Below, piece after piece: positions 63,412-64,000 of a DNA stretch of 64,000 nt; within the stretch, counting starts at the first letter, position 1, and each line of letters opens with the position of its first letter. The notes beneath the pieces were generated by a model. That model made no database searches. It was not told where the DNA came from and saw nothing but the letters and a program-made list of their open reading frames with translations. The position numbers and the translations under genes are program-made. This DNA is from Arachnia rubra (GTDB taxonomy: Bacteria > Actinomycetota > Actinomycetes > Propionibacteriales > Propionibacteriaceae): NCBI RefSeq assembly GCF_019973735.1, contig NZ_AP024463.1, forward strand, positions 2,480,001 to 2,544,000, written 5' to 3'.

Positions 63412-64000
63412 TCAGTGCCTCTCTCCAATCGCTCGCATCCAGGTGGCTGCCAGATCCACCCAGGCAGCGACATTGACCGGCACGTCGTCCCGGTCGGCGC
63501 TGCACAGTTCATCGGCGGTTGACAGGCCGTGGCGGCCCCACTGGAAGTGGTGGTACTCGAAGGGCACCCCGGCATCAGCCAGCGCGGAGACGAACCGCAG
63601 CGACTGCGACGGCGGCACCACCTCGTCCTCACCGGTGGTCCACACGAAGGCCGGCGGTGTCCGCTCCGACACCGCCGCTATGCAGTCCACGACAGCGGCG
63701 GTGGCGAGGATGTCCTGGACCTGACCCGCCTGCCAGTCGGCGCTTATCTCCTGCACCCAGTCGAAGTTGAAGGCCCCATAACAGATCACCAGGGAATCGG
63801 GGCGTGAACCGTGCCTGAGCAGGTCCAGGCGTCCCGACGCCTCATACTCAGCCCGCTCCGCCGCCGCCAGGTCGTCACGATGCCAATGGGTGCCGAGCAG
63901 CGCGGCGACATGCCCGCCCGCCGAGAACCCCAGGAGACTCACCCGCTCCCGGTCGATGCACAGCTCGTCCGCGTTCGCACGCACCCAGCGCACGGCCTGG
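63412..64000 (-). CDS. Alpha/beta-hydrolase esterase (5' partial)
   Basis: The frame stays open to the window end, so the N-terminus is missing. The nucleophile elbow is LLGFSAGGH. An Asp in TTGEDEVVPP and His in FQWGRHGLS complete the catalytic triad in the order expected for BD-FAE/xylan-esterase-like acetyl esterases. Substrate unknown. Confidence 0.85.
   Translation of the reverse strand, partial: QAVRWVRANADELCIDRERVSLLGFSAGGHVAALLGTHWHRDDLAAAERAEYEASGRLDLLRHGSRPDSLVICYGAFNFDWVQEISADWQAGQVQDILATAAVVDCIAAVSERTPPAFVWTTGEDEVVPPSQSLRFVSALADAGVPFEYHHFQWGRHGLSTADELCSADRDDVPVNVAAWVDLAATWMRAIGERH

Overview
The window is high-GC actinobacterial DNA. A complete methylmalonyl-CoA transcarboxylase operon (5S, 12S, a small ORF and the 1.3S biotin subunit at 58223-61928) points to the Propionibacteriaceae. 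An Arachnia-like oral species would fit, but that is inference. Many starts look leaderless, with a TAnnnT box 6-9 bases before ATG or GTG, as is common in this phylum. No tRNA, rRNA or CRISPR array was recognised.

Positions 1-29661 form a defence island. It opens with a SNF2-type helicase (cut by the window edge) and a 1538-residue adenine methyltransferase, resembling the DrmD/DrmMI pair of class 1 DISARM. They are followed by a SIR2-type NADase gene that an IS30 element has split with a clean 3-base target duplication. Removing the element in silico restores one frame of 1183 codons. From 11.7 to 20 kb the DNA is more AT-rich and patchy: two proteins with HEPN/Abi-C-like C-termini, a coiled-coil membrane protein, decayed HTH fragments, an IS3-family relic, a frameshifted lipoprotein, an unusual 306-bp inverted-repeat element, and a compact three-gene operon (TIGR04255-like protein, HTH protein, unknown). 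The island then returns to GC-rich DNA with a 2076-residue DUF1998 helicase, an overlapping UvrD-like helicase with a RelE-like N-terminus, and a nucleotidyltransferase. The two helicase blocks may be halves of one composite anti-phage system, with variable cargo between them.

From 30 kb on the content is mostly chromosomal housekeeping. There is a DUF4032 protein, an AAA/DUF4143 ATPase, cysS-rlmB, glyA, a Pit phosphate transporter with a small membrane partner, a DUF2207 protein, two tandem membrane-anchored zinc metallopeptidases, carD-ispD-ispF, a SenX3/RegX3-type two-component pair divergent from phoU, a lipoprotein polysaccharide deacetylase, gpmA and a CLC channel. Phosphate sensing (senX3/regX3, phoU) and uptake (pit) therefore lie within 10 kb.

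The last part (51-64 kb) holds a two-domain redox protein (carotenoid-desaturase-like plus ferredoxin-reductase-like) divergent from a TetR regulator, an SRPBCC-MFS-universal stress protein group, a degenerate CPBP-family membrane protein, the transcarboxylase operon behind a palindromic operator candidate, a membrane acyltransferase-like protein and an esterase cut by the window end.
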